Assembly (NCBI GenBank): GCA_965119685.1
Contig: OZ221971.1
Location: forward strand, 1,860,001 to 1,924,000
Origin: Merdibacter sp965119685
Lineage (GTDB): Bacteria > Bacillota_I > Bacilli_A > Erysipelotrichales > Erysipelotrichaceae
Length of the DNA stretch: 64,000 nucleotides
Reading direction: 5' to 3'
A program made the translations under genes and the position numbers. Shown piece after piece: positions 8,626 through 16,128 of this stretch. Each line of letters starts with the position of its first letter. Within the stretch, counting starts at the first letter, position 1. The notes beneath the pieces were generated by a model. That model saw nothing but the letters and a program-made list of their open reading frames with translations, did not search any database and was not told the DNA's origin.

Positions 8626-9273
8626 ATGAAAATAGAAATCGGCAAAACATTCCCTTCGCATTTTCATCCTTCCTATCCGCAGGAATTCGAACTGTTCTCT
8701 CACTTGGAGACAACGGCGGCCATCCCCGCGGTGTTATTTGCAATTACCACATGGAAAGAAAACGGAAAACCGAATATCTGCTTTCACGCATGGAGCAGCT
8801 TTCACGGTGATTCGACAGCTTTCTTTGCCGTGATGGGAAATCTTTACCAGCATACGCATACCTATGCAAACATCCAAAGAGAACGATGCTTTGGCATCAA
8901 TTTTCTTCCTATGCGCTATTACGACCGGCTGGTAGCTACCATTCACCACAACGGCTATGAAAGCGATGAGTTTGCCGCCGGGGATTTTTCACTCATAAAC
9001 GCCAAAACGATTCATGCCCCATTGATACAGGAGGCCTTTATCAACATGGAGTGCACCTTAAAACAAACGCAGGATCTCAGCGGTGCCGGAATTGCCGCAA
9101 TGGTCATCGGACAAGTACAGCACATCTCCGTTGAAGAAACCTATGCGCAGGGCTATGAAAAACGTTATGGAAAAGACGGTTTTATGATGCTTGTTCCCGC
9201 CCCGCAGGACTTAAAGACAGGCGCACCCAATCCGATGGCGATCGCCACGGTGACGATCGAACGATTGGATTAA
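8626..9273 (+). CDS. flavin reductase-like domain (FMN-binding split barrel) protein
   Basis: 215 residues with the flavin_reductase/FMN-binding split-barrel pattern. IPAVLFAITTWKENGKPNIC is the first strand pair of the domain; SFHGDSTAFFAVMGN and the later CFGINFLPMRYYDRL fit the flavin-binding strands, and GQVQHISVEE sits near the end of the barrel. The family includes NADH:flavin oxidoreductases and small flavoproteins that reduce or store FMN. The reductant and the physiological partner are unknown. It is the second gene of a likely two-gene operon with the SRPBCC protein. RBS AAAGGAG lies upstream of the ATG. Confidence 0.8.
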   Translation: MKIEIGKTFPSHFHPSYPQEFELFSHLETTAAIPAVLFAITTWKENGKPNICFHAWSSFHGDSTAFFAVMGNLYQHTHTYANIQRERCFGINFLPMRYYDRLVATIHHNGYESDEFAAGDFSLINAKTIHAPLIQEAFINMECTLKQTQDLSGAGIAAMVIGQVQHISVEETYAQGYEKRYGKDGFMMLVPAPQDLKTGAPNPMAIATVTIERLD

Positions 9274-9455
9274 AAACGACAGCGATCGGACTTCGTTCCT
9301 GCAATCGGCCTTATGAAGAATACGCTCAAGGCGAGTCATCCCCTACTCGCAGCAGCGCTAAGCAGAAATTCCCATGGCGGACTTTCTGCTTTTCTTTTAC
9401 ATCATCCAAAAAGTTCCACGAACGGCCCTACTGCGATGTCATCACCGCAACACAT

Positions 9456-9493
9456 AAAAAAACGGTCAATCGTAGCATTGCCGTTTTATTTTG
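9456..9493 (+). terminator. rho-independent terminator, probably bidirectional
   Basis: AAAACGG.CAAT pairs with ATTGCCGTTTT around a six-base loop, with A-runs on the left and T-runs on the right. It can stop the flavin-reductase transcript on the plus strand and the operon ending at 9636 on the minus strand. Confidence 0.75.
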
Positions 9494-9635
9494 TATAGCC
9501 AACCTCAGATGAGGGGCAATCAGAAACTCTCCTTTGCGATGACAGCCGATCACAAAGCAAGACATGACTTCTCCTTGACAAACAGACGGTATTCGCTTCT
9601 TCCTCCATCGCCACGGCAGAGAAAAAGAGCGAAAA

Positions 9636-10238
9636 TCAGCATTCGCCTCCCTGCTTCTCCCCTTCCTGTTCATAGCATTCCACCACGTGATATGCCATCG
9701 CCCGATGATAAGCCCGCAGAGTGGCAAACAGACGGCAGAGGACAAAGAAGAGCATCAGCGAAAACCATACGCCGCTGATGACGCCGATCAGACGTACGCT
9801 GTCAACGACCTCCTGTAAAGAGGATGCCGCTAACGCCCGCGCAAACAGGAGGGCGCAGCCAAGCAGATAGAGAAGCGTTCCCAGCATGCCGGCGCCATAC
9901 CATCGCTTATGCGCGCTGTAATAAAACAAAAACAGGGTGACACCGATGAGCATCCATTCCCAAATATACAGCGTGTCTAACGCGGCAAGCGCAAACGCTG
10001 CTATGTTCCCTTTGGCAAGGGACATCATCGAGAGCACCATGCGGGAAACGACAAACAGCGACATCGACGCATCGTTGAGCAAGGAAAACAACGATGCATA
10101 ATCGCTGAGTCCCCATAAGCGCACAACCGTGTATAGCGCACACCCACACTGAAACAGCAGACCCAGCCAGCACAGCGTTTTCACCAACAGCACTCGCTTG
10201 CGCTTCGTATCCACAAAGCTGTCCAGATACTCAATCAT
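9636..10238 (-). CDS. hypothetical multi-pass membrane protein
   Basis: About 200 residues from ATG 10238 (MIEYLDSFVDTKRKR), with five or six hydrophobic segments, for example LLVKTLCWLGLLFQCGCALY and MLIGVTLFLFYYSAH, and a Cys-containing charged tail (YEQEGEKQGGEC). No family was recognised. The chosen start overlaps the stop of trmL (ATGATTGA), which suggests translational coupling; a longer reading to 10271 has no ribosome binding site. It is last in the operon rdgB-trmL-this gene. Function unknown. Confidence 0.75.
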   Translation of the reverse strand: MIEYLDSFVDTKRKRVLLVKTLCWLGLLFQCGCALYTVVRLWGLSDYASLFSLLNDASMSLFVVSRMVLSMMSLAKGNIAAFALAALDTLYIWEWMLIGVTLFLFYYSAHKRWYGAGMLGTLLYLLGCALLFARALAASSLQEVVDSVRLIGVISGVWFSLMLFFVLCRLFATLRAYHRAMAYHVVECYEQEGEKQGGEC

Positions 10239-10743
10239 GTAGGATCCAGTCCTCTCCCTTGATGACCTCACATTTACTCAGATTCGGATAATCCAGTTGA
10301 CGCAGCACCTCATAAACAGCAATCGCCACCGTATTGCTCAAATTCAAAGAGCGGGCGGAGGGTACCATTGGCAAACGCATGCAGCGAGACTGATTCGCCT
10401 TTAATATAGAGAGCGGAATACCGGTGCTCTCCTTGCCGAAAACCAGATAAATATCTCCCTCACAGCGAGTAAAATCAAAAGAGGAAGGCGGCCGCTTGCC
10501 ATAGCGGGTCATATAATAGCACTGTGCGTCCGCATGTGCCGATGTGAACGCTTCCCAGCTAGGATAGCACGTATACTCCAATTCCTTCATATAGTCCATC
10601 CCCGCCCTGCGCAGATGCTGTGCATCCAGATAAAAGCCCAACGGCTCGATCAGATGCAGCTGACAGCCGGCGGCCATACAGGTGCGCATGATATTGCCGG
10701 TATTTTGCGGAATTTCCGGTTCATATAAGACGACATGAATCAT
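10231..10743 (-). CDS. trmL: tRNA (cytidine(34)-2'-O)-methyltransferase
   Basis: 170 residues, the length of a TrmL/CspR SPOUT methyltransferase. It starts MIHVVLYEPEIPQNTGNIMR, the family signature. Later motifs are FGKESTGIP (SAM-binding knot, motif 2), the segment RCMRLPMVPSARSLNLSNTV (motif 3 with the invariant S.NLSN), and a short tail. The enzyme methylates the ribose at wobble position 34 of tRNA-Leu isoacceptors using S-adenosylmethionine. It overlaps rdgB by four bases (ATGA), so translation is coupled. Confidence 0.95.
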   Translation of the reverse strand: MIHVVLYEPEIPQNTGNIMRTCMAAGCQLHLIEPLGFYLDAQHLRRAGMDYMKELEYTCYPSWEAFTSAHADAQCYYMTRYGKRPPSSFDFTRCEGDIYLVFGKESTGIPLSILKANQSRCMRLPMVPSARSLNLSNTVAIAVYEVLRQLDYPNLSKCEVIKGEDWILHD

Positions 10744-11327
10744 TTCGCTTCTCCTTTAAGAAAATCGATCAGCTTTGCCAAAGCGCGCCCACGATGCGAA
10801 ACGGCATTTTTCTGCTCCTCACTGACATTTGCCAACGTCGTATGATACGGCGGATAATAGAAAATCGGATCATAGCCAAAGCCTTTGTTCCCAAGTGGCT
10901 CCCATGCAATCTCTCCGCGTACGACACCGGTAAACACGTGTTCCTCTCCCGTTTCACTCACATAACCGATGGCGCAGACAAACTGAGCTCCACGTTCTTT
11001 TCCCGCTACCTGATCGATGATATATCGATTTTTTATTGCATAATCGCTGTCATATCCCAAAAAGCGGGCGGAGTACACGCCCGGCGCGCCGTCCATCGCA
11101 TCTACCGCCAATCCGGAATCATCGGAGATGACCGCACAGTGCAAACGCTCGTGCACCGTCCGCGCCTTAATCAGCGCATTTTCCTCAAAGGTCTCACCCG
11201 TCTCCTCGATGTCGATAGGCTCCTCGATATCTAACAGACTTTTCACCCGATACCCCAGTGAAGCGAGCATCTGTGAAAACTCCTCCACCTTATGGGCATT
11301 GCTAGTCGCAATGAATATTTCTTTCAT
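10740..11327 (-). CDS. rdgB: XTP/dITP diphosphatase (HAM1/RdgB)
   Basis: About 195 residues. Starting from MKEIFIATSNAHKVEEF the protein has the classic HAM1 order: T-S-N-x-x-K near the N-terminus, EETGETFEENALIKA, SDDSGLAVDA (substrate loop), PGVYSARF, the segment FGYDPIFYYP, and SHRGRAL at the end. It removes pyrophosphate from deaminated purine nucleotides (dITP, XTP) and so keeps them out of DNA and RNA. ATG at 11327 is chosen because AGGTG lies six bases upstream; a longer frame to 11351 is open but lacks support. First gene of rdgB-trmL-membrane protein. Confidence 0.95.
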   Translation of the reverse strand: MKEIFIATSNAHKVEEFSQMLASLGYRVKSLLDIEEPIDIEETGETFEENALIKARTVHERLHCAVISDDSGLAVDAMDGAPGVYSARFLGYDSDYAIKNRYIIDQVAGKERGAQFVCAIGYVSETGEEHVFTGVVRGEIAWEPLGNKGFGYDPIFYYPPYHTTLANVSEEQKNAVSHRGRALAKLIDFLKGEAK

Positions 11328-11351
11328 ATCCTTCACCTGCCTACGCATCAT

Positions 11352-11792
11352 TCTATCAGATTTTCACTGTTTTTGCCAAGATTGCGCCACATGTTCTTTC
11401 TTCCTCACATGCGCCGGCCCTATCCCTTGGATCACCCCTCCTATCGCCATCTGTTTTCCCCTCCTTTGCAGACGCTTGCTTCACGCGATGTGATGACTGT
11501 AAAAACACAGGGTATCACAGAAAGATACGCTTTCTTGAATGACTGCCGCAAGGTGAAAAACGAACAGCACGACGTCTCCTCAGCTGCCATCAGCAACCAC
11601 ACAGATAAATAGGAAAAGGAGACCGCGCTTCGTATGACAAAAATGATTGATGCTCCTGCGAGTTAGGGTTATCGCGTGGATGCGTTTAAAGAGAAATAAA
11701 GAAAAAGCGATAAAAATTACAGGCAATTTGCTGGAAAATTTTTACAGATGAAGGTATAGTTATATTGTTGAGGATAAAGGAGGATATTCAAC
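11352..11792. other. intergenic region with a possible ORF remnant
   Basis: About 440 bases holding the divergent promoters of rdgB (left) and rubrerythrin (right). At 11634-11699 an ATG-started frame (MTKMIDAPAS, stop, then eleven sense and stop codons) has an AAGGAG upstream. It could be a vestige of a small gene, but I cannot support it as coding. TATAGT near 11754 may be the -10 of the rubrerythrin promoter. Confidence 0.35.
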
Positions 11793-12335
11793 ATGGCTAA
11801 ATTTGTTTGTACGGTTTGCGGGTATGTCTATGAAGGTGAAAACGCTCCTGAAAAATGCCCGATCTGCGGCGTAGGCGCAGAGAAATTCCAGAAGCAGGAG
11901 GGCGAGATGAGCTGGGCGGCAGAGCATGTTGTCGGCGTAGCACAGGGCGTCAGCGAGGATATCATCAAGGATCTGCGTGCAAACTTTGAAGGAGAGTGCT
12001 CTGAGGTCGGCATGTACCTGGCAATGGCACGTGTCGCTCATCGCGAGGGTTATCCGGAAATCGGTTTGTATTATGAAAAAGCAGCTTGGGAGGAAGCAGA
12101 GCATGCCGCTAAATTCGCAGAGCTGTTAGGTGAAGTCGTCACTTCTTCGACAAAGAAGAACCTGCAGATGCGCGTTGAAGCGGAAAACGGTGCAACTGCC
12201 GGTAAGGTCGATCTGGCAAAACGCGCCAAGGAAGCAAATCTTGATGCAATCCATGATACCGTTCATGAGATGGCACGCGATGAAGCACGTCATGGCAAGG
12301 CATTTGAAGGCCTGCTCAAGCGTTACTTTAACTAG
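11793..12335 (+). CDS. rubrerythrin with N-terminal rubredoxin domain
   Basis: 180 residues. Residues 1-35 are a rubredoxin-like [Fe(SCys)4] domain, with FVCTVCGYVYEGE and CPICG providing two CxxC pairs. Residues 50-180 are the four-helix rubrerythrin diiron domain, with iron ligands in NFEGECSE, YYEKAAWEEAEHA and MARDEARHGKAF. The order is reversed compared with classic rubrerythrin, where rubredoxin is C-terminal, so this is a reverse rubrerythrin. These proteins reduce H2O2 in anaerobes using electrons from NAD(P)H:rubredoxin oxidoreductase, often in oxygen defence. GGAGG precedes the ATG, and a strong terminator follows. Monocistronic. Confidence 0.93.
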   Translation: MAKFVCTVCGYVYEGENAPEKCPICGVGAEKFQKQEGEMSWAAEHVVGVAQGVSEDIIKDLRANFEGECSEVGMYLAMARVAHREGYPEIGLYYEKAAWEEAEHAAKFAELLGEVVTSSTKKNLQMRVEAENGATAGKVDLAKRAKEANLDAIHDTVHEMARDEARHGKAFEGLLKRYFN

Positions 12336-12360
12336 GCATCCACTTAGCGATACAATAAAC

Positions 12361-12426
12361 AAAAAACAGCGTTGTTTCCATGTGCTGCACACTTTGCGTA
12401 TGCATGGAGAAGCGCTGTTTTTTTTT
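12361..12426 (+). terminator. rho-independent terminator of rubrerythrin gene
   Basis: A long stem: AACAGCG.TT.TTCCATG pairs with CATGGAGAAGCGCTGTT, followed by eight or nine T. It lies 25 bases after the stop codon. Confidence 0.9.
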
Positions 12427-12573
12427 ACTTGTTTTCATCCGATGCTGATACGTCTTGCCTTACTTATGCTATCCATTGTTTTAAATAATGCGCACTACTC
12501 ACCTGCCTCAGTGATTCTCGTCATCGTGATAGGTTCTATCATCAAACATTCCGATGTGCGCATAGAGCGCAGC

Positions 12574-12609
12574 AAAAAAAACCGCCTGCATCTCAGTATG
12601 CAAACGGTT
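12574..12609 (-). terminator. rho-independent terminator of groESL
   Basis: AACCG..TGCAT pairs with ATGCA..CGGTT. On the minus strand it is followed by a run of eight T, 18 bases after the groEL stop codon. Confidence 0.85.
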
Positions 12610-12626
12610 CTTATGACGATTTGTGA

Positions 12627-14246
12627 TTAGTACATTCCGCCCTGCGGCATTGCCGGTACTGCCGGCGTATCTTCTTTGATCGCCGCAACACCTGCCTCCG
12701 TAGTGATGAACAGTGCGGAAATGCTGGCTGCGTTGAGCAAAGCGCTGCGGGCAACCTTCGTCGGGTCGATGATGCCCTTGTCAAACATATCTACCCACTC
12801 GCCTGCCTTTGCGTCAAAGCCGACGTTTGTCTCTGCCTTTTTCTGAGCGTCGACGATCTCCTCAGCATTATATCCTGCGTTCTCGGCAATCTGTGCGATC
12901 GGTGCGAGCAGTGCGTCAAAGACGATCTTGATACCCTTCTGCACATCGACGACGTCCGATTTCAGCTCATCCTTCAATGCGACATACGCCTCGACTAACG
13001 CAGCGCCGCCGCCGATGACGATACCCTCTGCGACTGCGGCACGCGTTGCATTGAGCGCATCCTCAATACGCAGCTTTTTCTCTTTGAGCTCACTCTCCGT
13101 CGCCGCACCGACCTTGATGACGGCAACACCGTTGTTGAGCTTTCCTAAACGCTCTGCCAAACGCTTCTTATCATACTCGCTGGTCGTGTTATCCATCTGT
13201 GCGGAAATCTCAGCGCTGCGCGCTTCTACTGCTGCCTTGTCGCCGGCGCCGCCGATCATCGTCGTGTTATCCTTGGTAACGACTAACTTCTTCACCTGAC
13301 CCAGATCGCTCATCTGTGCGTCTTTCAGCTCCATGTTGAGATCCTTGGAGAAGAACTTCGCACCGCACAGCACCGCGATGTCCTGTAACAGTTCTTTCTG
13401 GTTATCGCCAAAGCCCGGTGCTTTCGTCGCTACAACGTTGAACGTACCGCGCAGCTTGTTGACAACCAAAGTGGATACAACCTCGTTTTCAAAGTCCTCG
13501 GCCACTAACAATAACGGCTTGTTGGACTGTAATACCTGCTCTAACAGCGGCAAAATCTCCTGGATGTTGCTGATCTTCTGATCGGTAACCAACACTAACG
13601 CATTCTCCATTTCGACCTGCATCTTTTCACGGTCACTGACCATGTATGGAGAAACATAGCCCTTATCATACTGCAAGCCTTCGCTGATCTCCAGCTCCGT
13701 CTCGAATCCGTTAGACGTATCGACGCTGATCACGCCGTCGCGTCCGACTTTCTCCATAGCCTCGGCGATAATCTCTCCGACCTCGCTGCTGCCGGCAGAA
13801 ATCGTCGCTACCGAAGCGATGTCATTGCTCGTCTCCACCTTGCGGGACTTCTCTAAGATATGCTTGGCGATCTCCTTGCTCGCATATTCGATACCCTCGC
13901 GCATAAGCACCGGATTTGCACCCTTTTCCACAGCCTTTAAGCCGTCCTCGATCATGCTCTGTGCCAAAATCGTCGCTGTCGTCGTACCGTCGCCCGCCGT
14001 ATCATTGGTCTTGTTGGCAACCTCATACACCAGCTTCGCACCCATGTTTTCAAACTTGTCTTCCAGCTCGATCTCCTTAGCGATGGAAACACCGTCGTTG
14101 GTGATTAACGGAGAACCGTATTCCTTCTCCAATACGACGTTGCGTCCCTTCGGTCCCAGCGTGACACGAACTGCATCCGCTAAGGTGTTGACACCCTTCA
14201 ACATCGCTTCACGCGCATCTTTTGAAAAACGTACTTCCTTTGCCAT
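12627..14246 (-). CDS. groL: chaperonin GroEL (60 kDa)
   Basis: 539 residues, normal GroEL length, starting MAKEVRFSKDAREAMLKGVN. Conserved hallmarks are the nucleotide-binding VTLGPKGRNVVLEK near residue 30, TNDTAGDGTTTAT near 80, ATKAPGFGD in the apical/intermediate part, and a C-terminal PAMPQGGMY close to the usual GGM tail. GroEL forms the 14-subunit folding chamber that acts with GroES and ATP on newly made or stressed proteins. It is the second gene of the groES-groEL operon, 14 bases after groES, and should be controlled by HrcA via the CIRCE boxes upstream of groES. hrcA itself is not in the window. Confidence 0.99.
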   Translation of the reverse strand: MAKEVRFSKDAREAMLKGVNTLADAVRVTLGPKGRNVVLEKEYGSPLITNDGVSIAKEIELEDKFENMGAKLVYEVANKTNDTAGDGTTTATILAQSMIEDGLKAVEKGANPVLMREGIEYASKEIAKHILEKSRKVETSNDIASVATISAGSSEVGEIIAEAMEKVGRDGVISVDTSNGFETELEISEGLQYDKGYVSPYMVSDREKMQVEMENALVLVTDQKISNIQEILPLLEQVLQSNKPLLLVAEDFENEVVSTLVVNKLRGTFNVVATKAPGFGDNQKELLQDIAVLCGAKFFSKDLNMELKDAQMSDLGQVKKLVVTKDNTTMIGGAGDKAAVEARSAEISAQMDNTTSEYDKKRLAERLGKLNNGVAVIKVGAATESELKEKKLRIEDALNATRAAVAEGIVIGGGAALVEAYVALKDELKSDVVDVQKGIKIVFDALLAPIAQIAENAGYNAEEIVDAQKKAETNVGFDAKAGEWVDMFDKGIIDPTKVARSALLNAASISALFITTEAGVAAIKEDTPAVPAMPQGGMY

Positions 14247-14260
14247 CGTTCATTCCTCCT

Positions 14261-14524
14261 TTATGCTACAACTGCCAGAATATCCTCATCGGCAATGACG
14301 ATATATTCCTCTTCATCCATCGTTACGCGGGTACCGGAATACTCCTTGTAAACGACCTTGTCGCCAACCTTGTAGCCGGCGTCCTTGCAGCCCTCTCCAA
14401 CGGCCTCTACAACGCCGATGCTCGGCTTGTTCTTGTTCTCACTTGTTAAAATGATACCGCTGGCGGTCTTGTTTTCTACTTCTTCCTTTTTCAAAACAAC
14501 ATTGTCATGTAATGGCTTCAGCAT
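14261..14524 (-). CDS. groES: co-chaperonin GroES (10 kDa)
   Basis: 87 residues from ATG 14524: MLKPLHDNVVLKKEEVE, then ASGIILTSENKNKPSIGVV (the mobile-loop region), VGDKVVYKEYSGTRV, and IVIADEDILAVV. These are the normal GroES motifs and length. It caps the GroEL chamber. Aggagg at 14532-14537 decides the start; the longer open frame to 14674 runs through the CIRCE-containing promoter and is not translated. First gene of groESL. Confidence 0.98.
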   Translation of the reverse strand: MLKPLHDNVVLKKEEVENKTASGIILTSENKNKPSIGVVEAVGEGCKDAGYKVGDKVVYKEYSGTRVTMDEEEYIVIADEDILAVVA

Positions 14525-14547
14525 CTCAATTCCTCCTTTTAGAATCA

Positions 14548-14574
14548 TTAGCACTCTTAGCACCTTACTGCTAA
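14548..14574 (-). promoter_or_regulatory. CIRCE element (HrcA operator), proximal to groES
   Basis: TTAGCACTC, nine bases, then TACTGCTAA. The consensus is TTAGCACTC-N9-GAGTGCTAA; the left arm matches fully and the right arm has two mismatches. It lies 24 bases upstream of the groES start and downstream of the -10 box, suited to repression by HrcA. Confidence 0.85.
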
Positions 14575-14582
14575 CACAGTCT

Positions 14583-14622
14583 ATTATACTCACTTTTAGC
14601 ACTTTGGCAACCCCTCTGCTAA
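14583..14622 (-). promoter_or_regulatory. groESL promoter with a second, degenerate CIRCE box
   Basis: On the minus strand TTGCCA (14605-14610) and TATAAT (14583-14588) are separated by 16 bases, a good vegetative promoter. The interval 14596-14622 reads TTAGCACTT, nine bases, CTCTGCTAA, a second CIRCE-like palindrome with several mismatches that overlaps the -35 region. Confidence 0.75.
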
Positions 14623-14824
14623 CTTTTTTTCTATATTTTTGTTTCTGCTGTACAAACAACCTGCTAGCGGACACTCTACCTTGTCAGAAAACAGCTTTTT
14701 TCCTTTTACTAAAAAGCGTCAGCGAAAAATGAAACAAAGAAAACGGCATGCTCGCTGCCTGTCAAAAAAAGAAACCGCTGTCGGATGCGATGATCCGTTT
14801 ACGGCTTCTTTTCTCTATTTCGTA

Positions 14825-15196
14825 TTATGAATGATGCGCGCATGTATGCGTGCCATCATGATCGTGGTGCGTGCAGCGCTTGCTTGGATCATCCGCCAAT
14901 GCGCCTGCGGCAAATGCCTGCAAGGCCATGCGGGCATCCATATCGACGCCGCGCACCACGGCGATCCCCGCTTCCTGCAAAGCGTTTACGGCACCTTGAC
15001 CGATGCCTCCGCAGATCAGCGTCTCTACACCCCACTCCTTTAACAGCACGGCAAGCGCGCCGTGTCCGACGCCGCCGGCTGCGCACAGCTGCTCGTTTGT
15101 GACCTCTCCTGCATTCACATCTGCCAATAAAAACTGTGCGGTTTTGCCGAAATGCTGAAATACGCTGCCGTTATCATAGGTTACTGCTACTTTCAT
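14825..15196 (-). CDS. NifX/NafY-type (dinitrogenase Fe-Mo cofactor) family protein with His-rich tail
   Basis: 123 residues. Residues 1-100 fit the ~100-residue NifX/NafY/VnfX/NifB-C domain: MKVAVTYDNGSVFQHFGKTAQF, then the conserved GHGALAVLL and GGIGQGAVNAL, and a late VVRGVDMDARMAL. Proteins of this family bind iron-sulfur or iron-molybdenum precursor clusters, and standalone members also occur in non-diazotrophs. The last 20 residues are extraordinarily His/Cys-rich (KRCTHHDHDGTHTCAHHS), a likely metal-binding tail. It starts two bases after the lipoprotein gene, so it is the third gene of the T-box operon thrS - lipoprotein - this gene. Confidence 0.82.
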   Translation of the reverse strand: MKVAVTYDNGSVFQHFGKTAQFLLADVNAGEVTNEQLCAAGGVGHGALAVLLKEWGVETLICGGIGQGAVNALQEAGIAVVRGVDMDARMALQAFAAGALADDPSKRCTHHDHDGTHTCAHHS

Positions 15197-15198
15197 CT

Positions 15199-16128
15199 CT
15201 ACTCCTCCACTAAAAGCGTCTCGATGTCGACGTCGATGTTAAAGATCTCTGCAAACTGTACCAAATCCGCTTTTGCGCTTTGTGCATCCACATAACGGAT
15301 GTTTTGACGCGGCCAAGAGCGTACGGCCACATCTGCGCTTGGAACCCCCAGCACATCCACACCGGCGGCTTCCACCGCCTCGCGCAGCGCTTCTTCCTCG
15401 TTGCCGGTTTCATTGGCAAAGGTCTCAATCGCATGCAGCACGCTGTCTAAAGAAGCGCTCTCTCCTTTTTTCACAAAGATGGCCGCCTGCGGATAGCCGC
15501 TCTCTGCCTCTGTCTCGTTATGACGAACATACAGCTGCTGCAAATCGGCAATCACCTGCAGTTCTTTTCCGTTTTCCTTCGCCTTGGCGATCGCGGCGCT
15601 CACCGCCGGTTCCGCTAACAACGCAATGTCCGCCTGTCCGCTGAGCAGTTGTGTCTGTGCGTCGCTCACCGCATTGTAATAGACGACCTCGGGAGCTAAC
15701 GTCCTTATATCCAGCGCGTTTTCCAATACGAGCTGGGGAACGGCTCCCTCGCCGAAAGCTGCCAGCGTGCCCGCTTTCTCCAGCGCGTCTTCATCCTCTG
15801 CCACCAGATACAGATTGCCCCAAGTGATGACAGCGGCTAATTGATAGTTGTCCATTCCTTTGGCGGCTAACGCCATTCCCAGATTGCTGGGAGCGACGAT
15901 GATGTCATATTCGCCATCCGCCTTGGCTAACTCCGCCTGCAGCACATCGCTGCCGCTGACAGTATCCACAGAAGCGACATTCTCAGCGCTAAAAGCGCCT
16001 AAGATACCCAATGCCGGCGCTCCGCTTGGCGCTAACACCTTGACCGCTTCCTTTTGGGAAACGCCTTGACATGCGCTCATCGTCATGCAAAGCGCCAACG
16101 CGCAAAGCGTTTTTAACAGGCGCTTCAT
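15199..16128 (-). CDS. ABC-transporter-type substrate-binding lipoprotein
   Basis: 309 residues from ATG 16128 (MKRLLKTLCALALCMTMSAC), a lipoprotein signal ending in the lipobox SAC, Cys20. The mature protein has the two-lobed periplasmic-binding pattern of the NMT1/ThiY/SsuA-like type 2 family: VKVLAPSGAPALGILG, the segment YDIIVAPSNLGMALA, ALLAEPAVSAA, and PQAAIFVKKGES. No permease or ATPase gene is beside it, so the transporter partner, if any, is elsewhere. ATGA overlap with the thrS stop makes it translationally coupled to threonyl-tRNA synthetase, which is unusual. Ligand unknown. Confidence 0.82.
   Translation of the reverse strand: MKRLLKTLCALALCMTMSACQGVSQKEAVKVLAPSGAPALGILGAFSAENVASVDTVSGSDVLQAELAKADGEYDIIVAPSNLGMALAAKGMDNYQLAAVITWGNLYLVAEDEDALEKAGTLAAFGEGAVPQLVLENALDIRTLAPEVVYYNAVSDAQTQLLSGQADIALLAEPAVSAAIAKAKENGKELQVIADLQQLYVRHNETEAESGYPQAAIFVKKGESASLDSVLHAIETFANETGNEEEALREAVEAAGVDVLGVPSADVAVRSWPRQNIRYVDAQSAKADLVQFAEIFNIDVDIETLLVEE

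Noticed and set aside
11634..11699. Short ATG-started frame with an internal stop upstream of rubrerythrin
   Set aside because: Too short, interrupted, and no conserved residues; kept only as a note in the intergenic entry.
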